From Hydractinia symbiolongicarpus (Eukaryota; Cnidaria; Hydrozoa; Anthoathecata; Hydractiniidae): a stretch of DNA of 64,000 bases. Shown one piece after another: positions 11,860 through 24,125 of this stretch; position 1 is the first letter of the stretch; each line of letters starts with the position of its first letter. The notes under the pieces are model-generated. The model made no database searches. It saw only the letters and a program-made list of their open reading frames with translations, and had not been told where the DNA came from. The position numbers and the translations under genes are program-made. The stretch covers positions 310,001 through 374,000 of the forward strand of contig NC_079885.1 in assembly GCF_029227915.1 (NCBI RefSeq), written 5' to 3'.

Positions 11860-14245
11860 TTCATATTTGATGGGACGCTGAATAAAAGAAGTTTAATCGC
11901 CGGCAAACGAAAATCCGCGTTTTCCCCTAAATCCCGGGCTTGGTACGTATAGTCGAATGTATACAAAGAAAGTACCCTGTGAGTAAACTCATTTCCAGAA
12001 CGATTTTTTAAATTATTTTTTCACCACTAAAACGCATAAGACTTGTAGTTTTTAAAAATGTTTTCATTTTTGATGAGACGCTGAATAAAAGAAGTTTAAT
12101 CGCCGGCAAACGAAAACCCGCGATTTCCCGTAAATCCCGGCTTGGCCCGTATAGTCAAAAGTATACAAAGAAAGTACCCAGGGATTAAACTCATTTCCCC
12201 AACGATTTTTTATATTATTTTTTTACCACTAAACGCATGAGACTCGTAGTTTTCAAAAATATTTTCATATTTGATGGGACCCTGAATAAAAGAAGTTTAA
12301 TCGCCGGCAAACAAAAATCCGCGATTTCCCGTAAATCTTGGGCTTGGCCCGTATAGTCAAAAGTATACAAAGAAAGTACCCAGTGAGTAAACTCATTTCC
12401 CGAACGATTTTTTAAATTACTTTTTCACCACTAAAACGCATGAGACTTGTAGTTTTTAAAAATGTTTTCATTTTTAAATGAGACGCTGAATAAAAGAAGT
12501 TTAATCGGCGGCAAACGAAAACCTGCGATTTCCCGTAAATCCTGGACTCGGCCCGTATAGTCAAAAGTATACAAAGAAAGTACCCAGGGAGTAAACTCAT
12601 TTCCCAAACGATTTTTTAAATTATTATTTCACCACTAAAACGCATGACACTTGTAGTTTTCAAGAATGTTTTCATTTTTGATAAGACGCTGAATAAAAGC
12701 AGTTTAATCGCCGGCAAACGAAAACCCGCGATTTCCCGTAAATCCCGGGCTTGGCACGTATAGTCGAATGTATACAAAGAAAGTACCCTGTGAGTAAACT
12801 CATTTCCAGAACGATTTTTTAAATTATTTTTTCACCACTAAAACGCATAAGACTTGTAGTTTTTAAAAATGTTTTCATTTTTAAATGAGACTCTGAATAA
12901 AAGAAGTTTAATCGCCGGCAAACGAAAACCCGCGATTTCCCGTAAATCCCGGGCTTGGCCCGTATAGTCAAAAGTATACAAAGAAAGTACCCAGGGAGTA
13001 AACTCATTTCCCGAACGATTTTTTAAATCATTTTTTCACCACTAAAACGCATGAGACTTGTAGTTTTCAAAAATGTTTTCATTTTTGATGAGACGCTTAG
13101 TGAAAGAGGTTTAATCTCCGGCAAACGAAATCCCGCGTTTTCCCGTAAATCCGGGGCTTGGCCGGTATAGTCGAATGTATACAAAGAAAGTACCCAGGAA
13201 GTAAACTCATTTCCCGAACGATTTTGTAAATTTTTTTTCACCACTAAAACGCATGAGACTTGTAGTTTTCAAAAATATTTTCATTTTTGATGAGACGCTG
13301 AATAAAAGCAGTTTAACCGCCGGCAAACGAAAACCTGCGATTTCCCTAAATCCCGGACTCGGCCCGTATAGTCAAAAGTATACAAAGAAAGTACCCAGGG
13401 AGTAAACTCATCTCCAGAACGATTTTTTAAATTATTTTTTCACCACTAAAACGCATAAGACTTGTAGTTTTTAAAAATGTTTTCATTTTTGATGAGACGC
13501 TGAATAAAAGAAGTTTAATCGCCGGCAAACGAAAACCCGCGATTTCCCGTAAATCCCGGGCTTGGCCCGTATAGTCAAAAGTATACAAAGAAAGTACCCA
13601 GGGAGTAAACTCATTTCCCGAACGATTTTTTATATTATTTTTTTACCACTAAACGTGTGAGACTCGTAGTTTTCAAAACTATTTTCATTTTTGATGGGAC
13701 GCTGAATAAAAGCAGTTTAATCGCCGGCAAACGAAAACCCGAGATTTCCCGTAAATCCCGGGCTTGGCACGTATAGTCGAATGTATACAAAGAAAGTACC
13801 CTGTGAGTAAACTCATTTCCAGAACGATTTTTTAAATTATTTTTTCACCACTAAAACGCATAAGACTTGTAGTTTTTAAAAATGTTTACATTTTTGATGA
13901 GACGCTGAATAAAAGTAGTTTAATCGCCGGCAAACGAAAACCCGCGATTTCCCGTAAATCCCGGCTTGGTCCGTATAGTCAAAAGTATACAAAGAAAGTC
14001 CCCAAAGAGTAAACTCATTTCCCGAACGATTTTTTAAATTACTTTTTCACCACTAAAACGCATGAGACTTGTAGTTTTTAAAAATGTTTTCATTTTTAAA
14101 TGAGACGCTGAATAAAAGAAGTTTAATCGCCGGCAAACGAAAACCTGCGATTTCCCGTAAATCCTGGACTCGGCCCGTATAGTCAAAAGTTTACAAAGAA
14201 AGTACCCAGGGAGTAAACTCATTTCCCAAACGATTTTTTAAATTA
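11860..14245 (+). repeat. First copy of a 17-monomer-offset duplication (3,445 bp)
   Basis: About 12 monomers correspond in order to 15,304-17,690. Anchors are a CGCGTTTTCCCCTAA tail at about 11,917 (matched at 15,361), the CATGACACTTG/GATAAGACG copy, a GCTTAGTGAAAGAGG monomer near 13,095, a copy shortened to TTGTAAATTTTTTTTC near 13,223, an ACGTGTGAG copy near 13,653, and a GTCCCCAAAGAG head near 13,998. The copies part near 14,245, where this one continues as a CATAAG-type monomer and the other as a CATGAG/TTTCAAGAATG monomer. A CAC insertion in TTCACACCACT near 16,277 occurs only in the second copy. Confidence 0.8.
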
Positions 14246-15303
14246 TTTTTTCACCACTAAAACGCATAAGACTTGTAGTTTTTAAAAATGTTTTCATTTT
14301 TGATGAGACGCTGAATAAAAGAAGTTTAATCTCCGGCAAACGAAAACCCGCGATTTCCCGTAAATCCCGGCTTGGCCCGTATAGTCAAAAGTATACAAAG
14401 AAAGTACCCAGGGAGTAAACTCATTTCCCGAACGATTTTTTATATTATTTTTTACCACTAAACGCATGAGACTTGTAGTTTTCAAAAATATTTTTATATT
14501 TGATGGGACGCTGAATAAAAGAAGTTTAATCGCCGGCAAACAAAAATCCGCGATTTCCCGTAAATCTTGGGCTTGGCCCGTATAGTCAAAAGTATACAAA
14601 GAAAGTACCCAGTGAGTAAACTCATTTCCCGAACGATTTTTTAAATTACTTTTTCACCACTAAAACGCATGAGACTTGTTGTTTTTAAAAATGTTTTCAT
14701 TTTTAAATGAGACGCTGAATAAAAGAAGTTTAATCGCCGGCAAACGAAAACCTGCGAACTCCCGTAAATCCTGGACTCGGCCCGTATAGTCAAAAAGTAT
14801 ACAAAGAAAGTACCCAGGGAGTAAACTCATTTCCCAAACGATTTTTTAAATTATTATTTCACCACTAAAACGCATGAGACATGTAGTTTTCAAGAATGTT
14901 TTCATTTTTGATGAGACGCTGAAAAAAAGAAGTTTAATCGCCGGCAAACGAAAACCCGCGATTTCCCGTGAATCCCGGACTTGGCACGTATAGTCGAATG
15001 TATACAAAGAAAGTACCCTGTGAGTAAACTCATTTCCAGAACGATTTTTTAAATTATTTTTTCACCACTAAAACGCATAAGACTTGTAGTTTTTAAAAAT
15101 GTTTTCATTTTTGATGAGACGCTGAATAAAAGAAGTTTAATATCCGGCAAACGAAAACCCGCGATTTCCCGTAAATCCCGGCTTGGCCCGTATAGTCAAA
15201 AGTATACAAAGAAAGTACCCAGGGAGTAAACTCATTTCCCGAACGATTTTTTATATTATTTTTTACCACTAAACGCATGAGACTTGTAGTTTTCAAAAAT
15301 ATT
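14246..15303 (+). repeat. Spacer between the 3,445 bp copies, itself a partial copy of the 2,030 bp unit
   Basis: These five or so monomers carry the same series as 9,000-9,700 and 11,030-11,700: a copy with TCTCCGGCAAACG, a TTATATTATTTTTTACC copy, a CTTGTTGTTTTT copy with the extra base, and a GACATGTAG copy with CTGAAAAAAAG. The minus-strand 101-residue frame at 14,294-14,599 matches those at 9,020 and 11,050 at nearly every residue. The window therefore holds at least three copies of this segment, showing that the 2,030 bp and 3,445 bp duplications overlap in history. Confidence 0.75.
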
Positions 15304-17690
15304 TTCATATTTGATGGGACGCTGAATAAAAGAAGTTTAATCGCCGGCAAACGAAAATCCGCGTTTTCCCCTAAATCCCGGGCTTGGTACGTATAGTCGA
15401 ATGTATACAAAGAAAGTACCCTGTGAGTAAACTCATTTCCAGAACGATTTTTTAAATTATTTTTTCACCACTAAAACGCATAAGACTTGTAGTTTTTAAA
15501 AATGTTTTCATTTTTGATGAGACGCTGAATAAAAGAAGTTTAATCGCCGGCAAACGAAAACCCGCGATTTCCCGTAAATCCCGGCTTGGCCCGTATAGTC
15601 AAAAGTATACAAAGAAAGTACCCAGGGATTAAACTCATTTCCCCAACGATTTTTTATATTATTTTTTTACCACTAAACGCATGAGACTCGTAGTTTTCAA
15701 AAATATTTTCATATTTGATGGGACCCTGAATAAAAGAAGTTTAATCGCCGGCAAACAAAAATCCGCGATTTCCCGTAAATCTTGGGCTTGGCCCGTATAG
15801 TCAAAAGTATACAAAGAAAGTACCCAGTGAGTAAACTCATTTCCCGAACGATTTTTTAAATTACTTTTTCACCACTAAAACGCATGAGACTTGTAGTTTT
15901 TAAAAATGTTTTCATTTTTAAATGAGACGCTGAATAAAAGAAGTTTAATCGGCGGCAAACGAAAACCTGCGATTTCCCGTAAATCCTGGACTCGGCCCGT
16001 ATAGTCAAAAGTATACAAAGAAAGTACCCAGGGAGTAAACTCATTTCCCAAACGATTTTTTAAATTATTATTTCACCACTAAAACGCATGACACTTGTAG
16101 TTTTCAAGAATGTTTTCATTTTTGATAAGACGCTGAATAAAAGCAGTTTAATCGCCGGCAAACGAAAACCCGCGATTTCCCGTAAATCCCGGGCTTGGCA
16201 CGTATAGTCGAATGTATACAAAGAAAGTACCCTGTGAGTAAACTCATTTCCAAAACGATTTTTTAAATTATTTTTTCACACCACTAAAACGCATAAGACT
16301 TGTAGTTTTTGAAAATGTTTTCATTTTTAAATGAGACTCTGAATAAAAGAAGTTTAATCGCCGGCAAACGAAAACCCGCGATTTCCCGTAAATCCCGGGC
16401 TTGGCCCGTATAGTCAAAAGTATACAAAGAAAGTACCCAGGGAGTAAAATCATTTCCCGAACGATTTTTTAAATTATTTTTTCACCACTAAAACGCATGA
16501 GACTTGTAGTTTTCAAAAATGTTTTCATTTTTGATGAGACGCTTAGTGAAAGAGGTTTAATCTCCGGCAAACGAAATCCCGCGTTTTCCCGTAAATCCGG
16601 GGCTTGGCCGGTATAGTCGAATGTATACAAAGAAAGTACCCAGGGAGTAAACTCATTTCCCGAACGATTTTGTAAATTTTTTTTCACCACTAAAACGCAT
16701 GAGACTTGTAGTTTTCAAAAATATTTTCATTTTTGATGAGACGCTAAATAAAAGCAGTTTAACCGCCGGCAAACCAAAACCTGCGATTTCCCTAAATCCC
16801 GGACTCGGCCCGTATAGTCAAAAGTATACAAAGAAAGTACCCAGGGAGTAAACTCATCTCCAGAACGATTTTTTAAATTATTTTTTCACCACTAAAACGC
16901 ATAAGACTTGTAGTTTTTAAAAATGTTTTCATTTTTGATGAGACGCTGAATAAAAGAAGTTTAATCGCCGGCAAACGAAAACCCGCGATTTCCCGTAAAT
17001 CCCGGGCTTGGCCCGTATAGTCAAAAGTATACAAAGAAAGTACCCAGGGAGTAAACTCATTTCCCGAACGATTTTTTATATTATTTTTTTACCACTAAAC
17101 GTGTGAGACTCGTAGTTTTCAAAAATATTTTCATATTTGATGGGACGCTGAATAAAAGCAGTTTAATCGCCGGCAAACGAAAACCCGAGATTTCCCGTAA
17201 ATCCCGGGCTTGGCACGTATAGTCGAATGTATACAAAGAAAGTACCCTGTGAGTAAACTCATTTCCAGAACGATTTTTTAAATTATTTTTTCACCACTAA
17301 AACGCATAAGACTTGTAGTTTTTAAAAATGTTTACATTTTTGATGAGACGCTGAATAAAAGTAGTTTAATCGCCGGCAAACGAAAACCCGCGATTTCCCG
17401 TAAATCCCGGCTTGGTCCGTATAGTCAAAAGTATACAAAGAAAGTCCCCAAAGAGAAACTCATTTCCCGAACGATTTTTTAAATTACTTTTTCACCACTA
17501 AAACGCATGAGACTTGTAGTTTTTAAAAATGTTTTCATTTTTAAATGAGACGCTGAATAAAAGAAGTTTAATCGCCGGCAAACGAAAACCTGCGATTTCC
17601 CGTAAATCCTGGACTCGGCCCGTATAGTCAAAAGTATACAAAGAAAGTACCCAGGGAGTAAACTCATTTCCCAAACGATTTTTTAAATTA
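15304..17690 (+). repeat. Second copy of the 17-monomer-offset duplication (3,445 bp)
   Basis: This is the partner of 11,860-14,245. Local differences from that copy include the TTCACACCACT insertion near 16,277, GTAAAATCATTTCC near 16,445, GACGCTAAATAAAAG near 16,740, CAAACCAAAACC near 16,771, and a 1-bp loss turning GAGTAAACTC into GAGAAACTC near 17,453. Differences are spread out rather than clustered, as expected for divergence after one block duplication. Confidence 0.8.
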
Positions 17691-20540
17691 TTATTTCACC
17701 ACTAAAACGCATGAGACTTGTAGTTTTCAAGAATGTTTTCATTTTGGATGAGACGCTGAATAAAAGCAGTTTAATCGCCGGCAAACGAAAACCCGCGATT
17801 TCCCGTAAATCCCAGGCTTGGCACGTATAGTCGAATGTATACAAAGAAAGTACCCTGTGAGTAAACTCATTTCCAGAACGATTTTTTAAACTATTTTTTC
17901 ACCACTAAAACGCATTAGACTTGTAGTTTTTAAAAATGTTTTCATTTTTGATGAGACGCTGAATAAAAGTAGTTTAATCGCCGGCAAACGAAAACCTGCG
18001 ATTTCCCGTAAATCCTGGACTCGGCCCGTATAGTCAAAAGTATACAAAGAAAGTACCCAGGGAGTAAACTAATTTCCTAAACGATTTTTTAAGTTATTAT
18101 TTCACCACTAAAACGCATGAGACTTGTAATTTTCAAGAATGTTTTCATTTTTGATGAGACGCTGAATAAAAGCAGTTTAATCGCCGGCAAACGAAAACCT
18201 GCGATTTCCCGTAAATCCCGGACTCGGCCCGTATAGTCAAAGGTATACAAAGAAAGTACCCAGGGAGTAAACTCATTTCCAGAACGATTTTTTAAATTAT
18301 TTTTTCACCACTAAAACGCATGGGACTTGTAGTTTTTAAAAATGTTTTCATTTTTGATGAGACGCTGAATAAAAGAAGTTTAATCGCCGGCAAACGAAAA
18401 CCTGCGATTTCCCGTAAATCCTGGACTCGGCCCGTATAGTCAAAAGTATACAAAGAAAGTACCCAGGGAGTAAACTCATTTCCCAAACGATTTTTTGAAT
18501 TATTATTTCACCACTAAAGCCCATGAGAGTTGTAGTTTTTAAAAATGTTTTCATTTTTGATGAGACGCTGAATAAAAAAAGTTTAATCGCCGGCAAACGA
18601 AAACCCGCGATTTCCCGTAAATCCCGGACTCAGCCCGTATAGTTAAAAGTATACAAGGAAAGTACCCAGTGAGTAAACTCATTTCCCGAACGAATTTTTA
18701 AATTATTTTTTCACCACTAAAACGTATGAGACTTGTAGTTTTTTAAAAATGTTTTCATTTTTGATGAGACGCTGAATAAAAGAAGTTTAATCGCCGGCAA
18801 ACGAAAACCTGTGATTTCCCGTAAATCCCGTACTCGGCCCGTATAGTCAAAAGTATAATAAGAAAGTACCCAGGGTGTAAACTCATTTCCCGAACGATTT
18901 TTTAAATTATTATTTCACCACTAAAGCCCATGAGACTTGTAGTTTTTAAAAATGTTTTCATTTTTGATGAGACGCTGGATAAAAGAAGTTAAATCGCCGG
19001 CAAACGAAAACCCGCCATTTCCCGTAAACCCTGGACTCAGCCCGTATAATCAAAAGTATACAAAGAAAGTACCCAGGGAGTAAACTCATTTCCCGAACGA
19101 TTTTTTAAATTATTTTTTCACCACTAAAACGCATGACACTTGTAGTTTTCAAAAATGTTTTCATTTCTGATGAGACGCTGAATAAAAGAAGTTTAATCGC
19201 CGGCAAACGAAAACCCGCGATTTCCCGTAAATCCCGGCTTGGCCCGTATAGTCAAAAGTATACAAAGAAAGTACCCAGGGAGTAAACTCATTTCCCGAAC
19301 GATTTTTTAAATTATTTTTTCAGCACTAAAACGCATGAGACTTGTAGTTTTTAAAAATGTTTTCATTTTTGATGAGACGGTGAATAAAAGAAGTTTAATC
19401 GCCGGCAAACGAAAACCCGCGATTTCCCGTAAATCCCGGGCTTGGCCCGTATAGTCAAAAGTATACAAAGAAAGTACCCACGGAGTAAACTCATTTCCCG
19501 AACGATTTTTTAAATTATTTTTTCACCACTAAAACGCATGAGACTTGTAGTTTTTAAAAATGTTTTCATTTTTGATGAGACGCTGAATAAAAGAAGTTTA
19601 ATCGCCGGCAAACGAAAACCCGCGATTTCCCGTAAATCCCGGGCTTGGCCCGTATAGTCAAAAGTATACAAAGAAAGTACCCAGGGAGTAAATTCATTTC
19701 CCGAACGATTTTTTATATTATTTTTTTACCACTAAACTCATGAGACTCGTAGTTTTCAAAAATATTTTCATATTTGATGGGACGCTGAATAAAAGCAGTT
19801 TAATCGCCGGCAAACGAAAACCCGAGATTTCCCGTAAATCCCGGACTTGGCACGTATAGTCGAATGTATACAAAGAAAGTACCCTGTGAGTAAACTCATT
19901 TCCAGAACGATTTTTTAAATTATTTTTTCACCACTAAAACGCATAAGACTTGTAGTTTTTAAAAATGTTTACATTTTTGATGAGACGCTGAATAAAAGTA
20001 GTTTAATCGCCGGCAAACGAAAACCCGCGATTTCCCGTAAATCCCGGCTTGGTCCGTATAGTCAAAAGTATACAAAGAAAGTCCCCAAAGAGTAAACTCA
20101 TTTCCCGAACGATTTTTTAAATTACTTTTTCACCACTAAAACGCATGAGACTTGTAGTTTTTAAAAATGTTTTCATTTTTAAATGAGACGCTGAATAAAA
20201 GAAGTTTAATCGCCGGCAAACGAAAACCTGCGATTTCCCGTAAATCCTGGACTCGGCCCGTATAGTCAAAAGTATACAAAGAAAGTACCCAGGGAGTAAA
20301 CTCATTTCCCAAACGATTTTTTAAATTATTATTTCACCACTAAAACGCATGAGACTTGTAGTTTTCAAGAATGTTTTCATTTTGGATGAGACGCTGAATA
20401 AAAGCAGTTTAATCGCCGGCAAACGAAAACCCGCGATTTCCCGTAAATCCCAGGCTTGGCACGTATAGTCGAATGTATACAAAGAAAGTACCCTGTGAGT
20501 AAACTCATTTCCAGAACGATTTTTTAAACTATTTTTTCAC
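17040..20540 (+). repeat. 13-monomer-offset duplication (~2,638 bp), later 12-monomer (2,435 bp)
   Basis: Monomers at 17,040-17,900 match 19,680-20,535 at an offset of about 2,638 bp. Shared markers are the TTATATTA copy, the TTTACATTTTTG copy, the GTCCCCAAAGAG head, the extra-base copy and the TTTTGGATGAGACG copy with a CCCAGGCTTGG tail. Beyond that, 18,100-18,600 matches 20,540-21,030 at 2,435 bp, that is, 203 bp less. One CATTAG-type monomer near 17,920 has therefore dropped out of the second copy, or was added to the first. Unmatched monomers at 18,640-19,680 include the first CAAGGAAAG and GTATAATAAG variants of the window. Confidence 0.75.
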
Positions 20541-22240
20541 CACTAAAACGCATGAGACTTGTAATTTTCAAGAATGTTTTCATTTTTGATGAGACGCTGA
20601 ATAAAAGCAGTTTAATCGCCGGCAAACGAAAACCTGCGATTTCCCGTAAATCCCGGACTCGGCCCGTATAGTCAAAGGTATACAAAGAAAGTACCCAGGG
20701 AGTAAACTCATTTCCAGAACGATTTTTTAAATTATTTTTTCACCACTAAAACGCATGGGACTTGTAGTTTTTGAAAATGTTTTCATTTTTGATGAGACGC
20801 TGAATAAAAGAAGTTTAATCGCCGGCAAACGAAAACCTGCGATTTCCCGTAAATCCTGGACTCGGCCCGTATAGTCAAAAGTATACAAAGAAAGTACCCA
20901 GGGAGTAAACTCATTTCCCAAACGATTTTTTGAATTATTATTTCACCACTAAAGCCCATGAGAGTTGTAGTTTTTAAAAATGTTTTCATTTTTCATGAGA
21001 CGCTGAATAAAAAAAGTTTAATCGCCGGCAAACGAAAACCCGCGATTTCCCGTAAACCATGGACTCAGCCCGTATAATCAAAAGTATACAAAGAAAGTAC
21101 CCAGGGAGTAAACTCATTTCCGGAACGATTTTTTAAATTATTTTTTCACCACTAAAACGCATGACACTTGTAGTTTTCAAAAATGTTTTCATTTCTGATG
21201 AGACGCTGAATAAAAGAAGTTTAATCGCCGGCAAACGAAAACCCGCGATTTCCCGTAAATCCCGGCTTGGCCCGTATAGTCAAAAGTATACAAAGAAAGT
21301 ACCCAGGGAGTAAACTCATTTCCGGTACGATTTTTTAAATTATTTTTTCACCACTAAAACGCATGACACTTGTAGTTTTCAAAAATGTTTTCATTTCTGA
21401 TGAGACGCTGAATAAAAGAAGTTTAATCGCCGGCAAACGAAAACCCGCGATTTCCCGTAAATCCCGGCTTGGCCCGTATAGTCAAAAGTATACAAAGAAA
21501 GTACCCAGGGAGTAAACTCATTTCCCGAACGATTTTTTAAATTATTTTTTCAGCACTAAAACGCATGAGACTTGTAGTTTTTAAAAATGTTTTCATTTTC
21601 GATGAGACGGTGAATAAAAGAAGTTTAATCGCCGGCAAACGAAAACCCGCGATTTCCCGTAAATCCCGGGCTTGGCCCGTATAGTCAAAAGTATACAAAG
21701 AAAGTACCCAGGGATTAAACTCATTTCCCGAACGATTTTTTATATTATTTTTTTACCACTAAACGCATGAGACTCGTAGTTTTCAAAAATATTTTCATAT
21801 TTGATGGGACCCTGAATAAAAGAAGTTTAATCGCCGGCAAACAAAAATCCGCGATTTCCCGTAAATCCCGGGCTTGGCCCGTATAGTCAAAAGTATACAA
21901 AGAAAGTACCCAGTGAGTAAACTTATTTCCCGAACGATTTTTTAAATTACTTTTTCACCACTAAAACGCATGAGACTTGTTGTTTTTAAAAATGTTTTCA
22001 TTTTTAAATGAGACGCTGAATAAAAGAAGTTTAATCGCCGGCAAACGAAAACCTGCGAATTCCCGTAAATCCTGGACTCGACCCGTATAGTCAAAAAGTA
22101 TACAAAGAAAGTACCCAGGGAGTAAACTCATTTCCCAAACGATTTTTTAAATTATTATTTCACCACTAAAACGCATGAGACTTGTAGTTTTCAAGAATGT
22201 TTTCATTTTTGATGAGACGCTGAAAAAAAGCAGTTTAATC
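20541..22240 (+). repeat. Mosaic segment of earlier monomer types
   Basis: After the 2,435 bp match ends near 21,030, two consecutive monomers near 21,100 and 21,305 share CATGACACTTG, TTTTCATTTCTGATGAG and a GGCTTGGCCCG tail, and differ mainly at TTCCGGAACG against TTCCGGTACG. This looks like a recent one-monomer duplication. A CAGCAC/GACGGTGAAT copy, a GGGATTAAAC/GACTCG copy and an extra-base copy with TTGTTGTTTTT follow, resembling 6.7-8.3 kb. No other sequence is present. Confidence 0.7.
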
Positions 22241-23466
22241 GCCGGCAAACGAAAATCCGCGTTTTCCCCTAAATCCCGGGCTTGGTACGTATAGTCGAAT
22301 GTATACAAAGAAAGTACCCTGTGAGTAATCTCATTTCCAGAACAATTTTTTAAATTATTTTTTCACCACTAAAACGCATAAGACTTGTAGTTTTTAAAAA
22401 TGTTTTCATTTTTGATGAGACGCTGAATAAAAGAAGTTTAATCGCCGGCAAACGAAAACCCGCGATTTCCCGTAAATCCCGGCTTGGCCAGTATAGTCAA
22501 AAGTATACAAAGAAAGTACCCAGGGAGTAAACTCATTTCCCGAACGATTTTTTATATTATTTTTTTACCACTAAACGCATGAGACTCGTAGTTTTCAAAA
22601 ATATTTTCATATTTGATGGGACCCTGAATAAAAGAAGTTTAATCGCCGGCAAACAAAAATCCGCGATTTCCCGTAAATCTTGGGCTTGGCCCGTATAGTC
22701 AAAAGTATACAAAGAAAGTACCCAGTGAGTAAACTACTTTCCCGAACGATTTTTTAAATTACTTTTTCACCACTAAAACGCATGAGACTTGTAGTTTTTA
22801 AAAATGTTTTCATTTTTAAATGAGACGCTGAATAAAAGAAGTTTAATCGGCGGCAAACGAAAACCTGCGATTTCCCGTAAATCCTGGACTCGGCCCGTAT
22901 AGTCAAAAGTATACAAAGAAAGTACCCAGGGAGTAAACTCATTTCCCAAACGATTTTTTAAATTATTATTTCACCACTAAAACGCATGACATTTGTAGTT
23001 TTCAAGAATGTTTTCATTTTTGATAAGACGCTGAATAAAAGCAGTTTAATCGCCGGCAAACGAAAACCCGCGATTTCCCGTAAATCCCGGGCTTGGCACG
23101 TATAGTCGAATGTATACAAAGAAAGTACCCTGTGAGTAAACTCATTTCCAGAACGATTTTTTAAATTATTTTTTCACCACTAAAACGCATAAGACTTGTA
23201 GTTTTTAAAAATGTTTTCATTTTTAAATGAGACGCTGAATAAAAGAAGTTTAATCGCCGGCAAACGAAAACCCGCGATTTCCCGTAAATCCCGGGCTTGG
23301 CCCGTATAGTCAAAAGTATACAAAGAAAGTACCCAGGGAGTAAACTCATTTCCCGAACGATTTTTTAAATTATTTTTTCACCACTAAAACGCATGAGACT
23401 TGTAGTTTTCAAAAATGTTTTCATTTTTGATGAGACGCTTAATGAAAGAGGTTTAATCTCCGGCAA
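22240..23466 (+). repeat. Dispersed six-monomer segment, matching 11,898-13,124
   Basis: This stretch matches 11,898-13,124 at a constant 10,342 bp offset (51 monomers), and a related copy lies at about 15,342-16,570. The anchors are the CGCGTTTTCCCCTAA tail (22,259 against 11,917), the GACTCG/TTATATTA copy, the GTTTAATCGGCGG variant, the CATGACA copy with GATAAGACG, and the GCTTAATGAAAGAGG monomer. The match stops abruptly in the middle of that last monomer. Small differences include TGAGTAAACTACTTTCCCG near 22,728 and CATGACATTTG near 22,986. Confidence 0.8.
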
Positions 23467-24125
23467 ACGAAAACCTGCGATTTCCCTAAATCCCGGACGC
23501 GGCCCGTATAGTCAAAAGTATACAAAGAAAGTACCCAGGCAGTAAACTCATTTCCAGAACGATTTTTTAAATTATTTTTTCACCACTAAAACGCATAAGA
23601 CTTGTAGTTTTTAAAAATGTTTTCATTTTTGATGAGACGCTGAATAAAAGAAGTTTAATCGCCGGCAAACGAAAACCCGCGATTTCCCGTAAATCCCGGG
23701 CTTGGCCCGTATAGTCAAAAGTATACAAAGAAAGTACCCAGGGAGTAAACTCATTTCCCGAACGATTTCTTATATTATTTTTTTACCACTAAACGCATGA
23801 GACTCGTAGTTTTCAAAAATATTTTCATATTTGATGGGACGCTGAATAAAAGAAGTTTAATCGCCGGCAAACAAAAATCCGCGATTTCCCGTAAATCCCG
23901 GGCTTGACCCGTATAGTCAAAAGTATACAAAGAAAGTACCCAGTGAGTAAACTCATTTCCCGAACGATTTTTTAAATTACTTTTTCACCACTAAAACGCA
24001 TGAGACTTGTAGTTTTTAAAAATGTTTTCATCTTTAAATGAGACGCTGAATAAAAGAAGTTTAATCGCCGGCAAACAAAAACCTGCAATTTCCCGTAAAT
24101 CCTGGACTCGGCCCGTATAGTCAAA
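23467..24125 (+). repeat. Short block of CATAAG, TTATATTA and extra-base monomers
   Basis: About three monomers follow: one with a CAGGCAGTAAAC head and CATAAGAC, one with CGATTTCTTATATTA and GACTCG, and one with CATCTTTAAATGAG. The CAGGCAGTAAAC head recurs near 28,410, and the CGATTTCTTATATTA copy recurs near 31,885, which places this series among the material reused at 28 and 32 kb. Confidence 0.7.
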
